From NCBI RefSeq assembly GCF_965363235.1, contig NC_134844.1:87878664-87942663 (forward strand): a stretch of DNA of 64,000 bases, written 5' to 3'. Shown here in pieces: positions 61,361-64,000 of this stretch. The notes below the pieces were generated by a model. It searched no databases, was not told where the DNA came from, and worked only from the letters and a program-made list of their open reading frames with translations. Numbering within the stretch: the first letter of the stretch is position 1; each line of letters begins with the position of its first letter. Source of the stretch: Mytilus galloprovincialis. Taxonomy: Eukaryota; Mollusca; Bivalvia; Mytilida; Mytilidae. Both the position numbers and the translations under genes were made by a program.

Positions 61361-63584
61361 ACTAATTCGACCCTGGGTAAGGCGTCCACACTACATAAAT
61401 TTAACCCGGATTAACTAATTCGGGTCGAACCTGGTTTGAACAGGCATAGTGTAAACGGGGATATGTTTCATATTGCCAGGAATTATAATCAAAATGTATT
61501 TAGTCTCAAATATTTTCGGGTATTGCAATTTGAAAAATAATATAAAGATGTTTCAGAGTAATTTAACTTATATTTGACTACTTAAAACACTCAAATTATA
61601 TAATTTTCATAACCTGTGCATTTGTTATATTAGATAATTCTGTTTGATAATCTTAATGGTAAACTTCTTTTTTGATATAAATGACATATGGTATATATTT
61701 TATTTTTTTTGAAGTATGGAAAATTGTATGTATAATAGTAACAAAAACTAACAGCAATACAAATGTGCTCTTTACGAATGTCAACGAGGCCAGAATAAGG
61801 TACCGGTACTTGATGTGTTTCAACTAACAAATGAACAGATTTCAATACAAACTACCAAATAAAATAAAAATAAGAATACTTTAACACGATAAAGGCCAAT
61901 ATACGAAACGATCGTTCTAAAGAATTTGTTGAATTAAATTCCCTTTTTTGACAAACTTCTTTTGAAAAGGTTCAAATTATTAGTTTTTTTTTAATTTTTA
62001 TTGGGCACCAGAAAACAACATTAAATGAAACAGCTCGCGCAAAACTAGGAATAATTATTTTTAGCAGAGTCTCTAACATACCTTATTTATACCTAAATTA
62101 TATTCTGACAATTGTAATTCGTTACTTTAAAAAAACATTCATTTTGTCGCAATTGCTATACTATCATGGTACTTATTCATGGTATACATATGCAAAGCAT
62201 TCAACATCTATCCCAGACACTTATAATAAAAGTAATAATTGTAAGTACTAAAATAGAATAAAGTCTTTAAAGTCCTTGACTTTAAATTAAAAAAAATGTC
62301 TGGCGATGATGGAAATAGTAAGTGTTACTTTATAAAGATAGAAAAAGGTCGCCAGCATAAAATTCATAGAATATGTAAACTCTTTCACTTCTTGGACGTG
62401 TCCTGTTTGAATACACATGTACATGAACAAAAATTCTAAGAGATAATGTAATTGTAAGGTGCTACAATTCTCATAATTGTTTGTCTCTTATCCCAAACAA
62501 AACGTACACGAAATGCTTAACCCTTATATCATGAAACTAAATATAATATGGTTTCAAACATTGGTTTCTTCTTCTTCTTCTTCTTCTTCTTCTTTTTTCA
62601 AAATACTGGTGCAACCTAGGTATTTTGTTGAGACTGCATGCACCAGAATATGGCCGTGGAGTTTGTTTTGACACTGGATTTTTTTTTTTTCCTTTTTGTG
62701 ACTGTGAGAGTCCTGCATTTTTAGAATGGAACTCTATATTCCAGAGTGTTTTCCATTTTGCCAGTTTGTCCAGGTATTTTTTTTTAGAGTTTACGGCAGT
62801 CGCAGTCTGATGCTATAGACCACACTCATTTGAACTGAGACATCGCTCTTCTATTTTATTGTACATGTATTATCTTTATGAATTGTTTTGTCTTTGTTAT
62901 CTTATGTTTAATTTCTGTTTTTTTTTTGTTTTTTGTCACACAATAATTATGCTTAAAATACAGATATTGAATCAATGGGTTGTACAATTTAAGGATTTGA
63001 TTTATAAGAGATGCGAGAGACTACAAAGAGGGACGTCCAAACTCAACTGTTAATAACAACATCAAGGCTAACAAAAAATCAGACAAACAGACGAACAATA
63101 CTGCACATAAAAAAAACGATGAGCAACAAAAACCTCATTAAAAACTGTTGACAATTGACAATGAGACAAATACCCCTCAGAGATCAAATAACTAGGTTTA
63201 TATCAGCCACAAATTACACCATGTAACAGTCATGAACTTAAATCCAACATATAATGTAAAAGCTTTGTTCAATTTTGAAGGCCATCAGGTAAAATATAGC
63301 TGATCCTTTCTGTGACATTTGATCTCTGTGACAATCAAACTACATCTAAAGACTTTGTCTTACCGGCAGGTCACATAAAGAAGAAAAAAACACGGAAATT
63401 GTTTCACTCTTCATTGTGCTGTGGAAATGTCTGCTTCTTTTAACTGTTCCGTATGATACAGCTTTGAAAGAACGATTTATGCACTGATTCATGATATAAA
63501 GTCGATTGTCTGTTGTTATGCAGTTTAATTGTCCGTATTTTGTGTTACTTAATGAATTGTATCAACGCTCAGGATAATCAATAT
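61361..63584. other. Non-coding stretch with a TTC microsatellite
   Basis: (TTC)n at about 62566-62595. Around 61362-61455 lie GAC/GGG-rich short repeats (TAATTCGACCCTGGG, TAATTCGGGTCGAACC). An R5-like piece is at 63005-63110. No gene recognised. Confidence 0.45.
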
Positions 63585-63965
63585 ATTGACATACAACTGC
63601 TAAGATATCGATCGGAAAGTATAATATACCTTATTAGCCAAGAAAAAAATATTAAAAAAGGTTGTAATTCAGGATAGGACGAAAGACTTGATCGCAAAAC
63701 AAATTTGATTTCCTTTTCCTTCGTGGCCGTTATCATGTTCTTCGCGGCACAGGCCATGACCAATATAGGTATGAGTGATTACCTCATTGTAATACATATA
63801 TATATATATTCTTATGATCCTTCTCTGTTGTCCTCATCTAATAAAGTCTTTAAAAAGAGGTTATTATACCATATTAAAGCAAGCGAAGCATGTGGCAAAG
63901 TTATTTAAATGTTTTTTCGTAGAAAAATTTGTTTATCAGACATGTCGAATTCCAAGTTAATGGGT
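63585..63965 (+). repeat. Segment B copy of the 15418-15790 exon region
   Basis: ACATACAACTGCTAAGATAT, GAAAGTATAATATA and GCGGCACAGGCCATGACCAA match 15425-15605. The hydrophobic exon reads LISFSFVAVIMFFAAQAMTNI and meets a GTATGAGT donor at 63769. No in-frame ATG precedes the hydrophobic stretch except the internal one at 63735. The following exon, if any, is outside the window. Confidence 0.55.
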
Positions 63966-64000
63966 TTTTTTCATTTTATTTAAATACATAATAAAAAGAT

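Overview
This window looks like nuclear DNA of a marine bivalve, most likely a mussel of the Mytilus group. It is strongly AT-rich, its genes are sparse and split by introns, and it is packed with short dispersed repeats. The same repeat families recur many times on both strands, including hammerhead-ribozyme repeats. Species assignment is inference, since no marker gene is present.

Layout. (1) 1-3449: a foldback-like element with two ~1.5 kb inverted arms, each built of six ~194 bp tandem units, clipped by the left window edge. (2) 3.5-15.8 kb: segment A, with a C-terminal RING-H2 multi-membrane protein gene (minus strand) and several repeats. (3) 15.8-24.1 kb: a small gene family. One four-exon gene (16271-20695) is complete and predicts a 190-residue secreted protein: signal peptide, glycine-rich ~28-residue repeats, a KR processing site, then an EF-hand pair. 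A truncated copy follows at 23.8-24.1 kb. (4) 24.1-34.2 kb: mostly non-coding, with a well delimited 717 bp MITE, a TTAA-flanked MITE and two hammerhead repeats. (5) 34.4-46.8 kb, minus strand: a secreted alpha/beta-hydrolase (putative esterase family), reconstructed from four exons in one continuous frame. Its ~9 kb intron holds an antisense L1/Tx1-type LINE, a nested repeat, satellites and blocks dense in AGGTCA-like half-sites. (6) 50.6-52.4 kb: a second, broken copy of the secreted gene. (7) 54.8-64 kb: segment B, a diverged copy of segment A containing a pseudogene of the RING gene.

The window therefore samples a tandem array. A unit holding a RING gene, hammerhead repeats, a short signal-like exon and a glycine-rich/EF-hand secreted gene is present at 3.5-24 kb and again from about 50 kb to the right edge, offset by roughly 48 kb. 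In the secreted family, three copies share a TATA box and a first coding exon that is only the ATG, followed directly by the splice donor. The organisation (signal peptide, variable mature region, dibasic site, EF-hand C-terminus) recalls mytimycin, a mussel antifungal precursor with a C-terminal EF-hand. The mature part here is a different, cysteine-free glycine-rich module, so this is a candidate new antimicrobial-type precursor family.

The second highlight is a set of retrozyme-like repeats. Type I hammerhead motifs lie about 352 bp apart in tandem. Comparing segments A and B gives natural filled and empty insertion sites in both directions, which means the repeats moved after the duplication.
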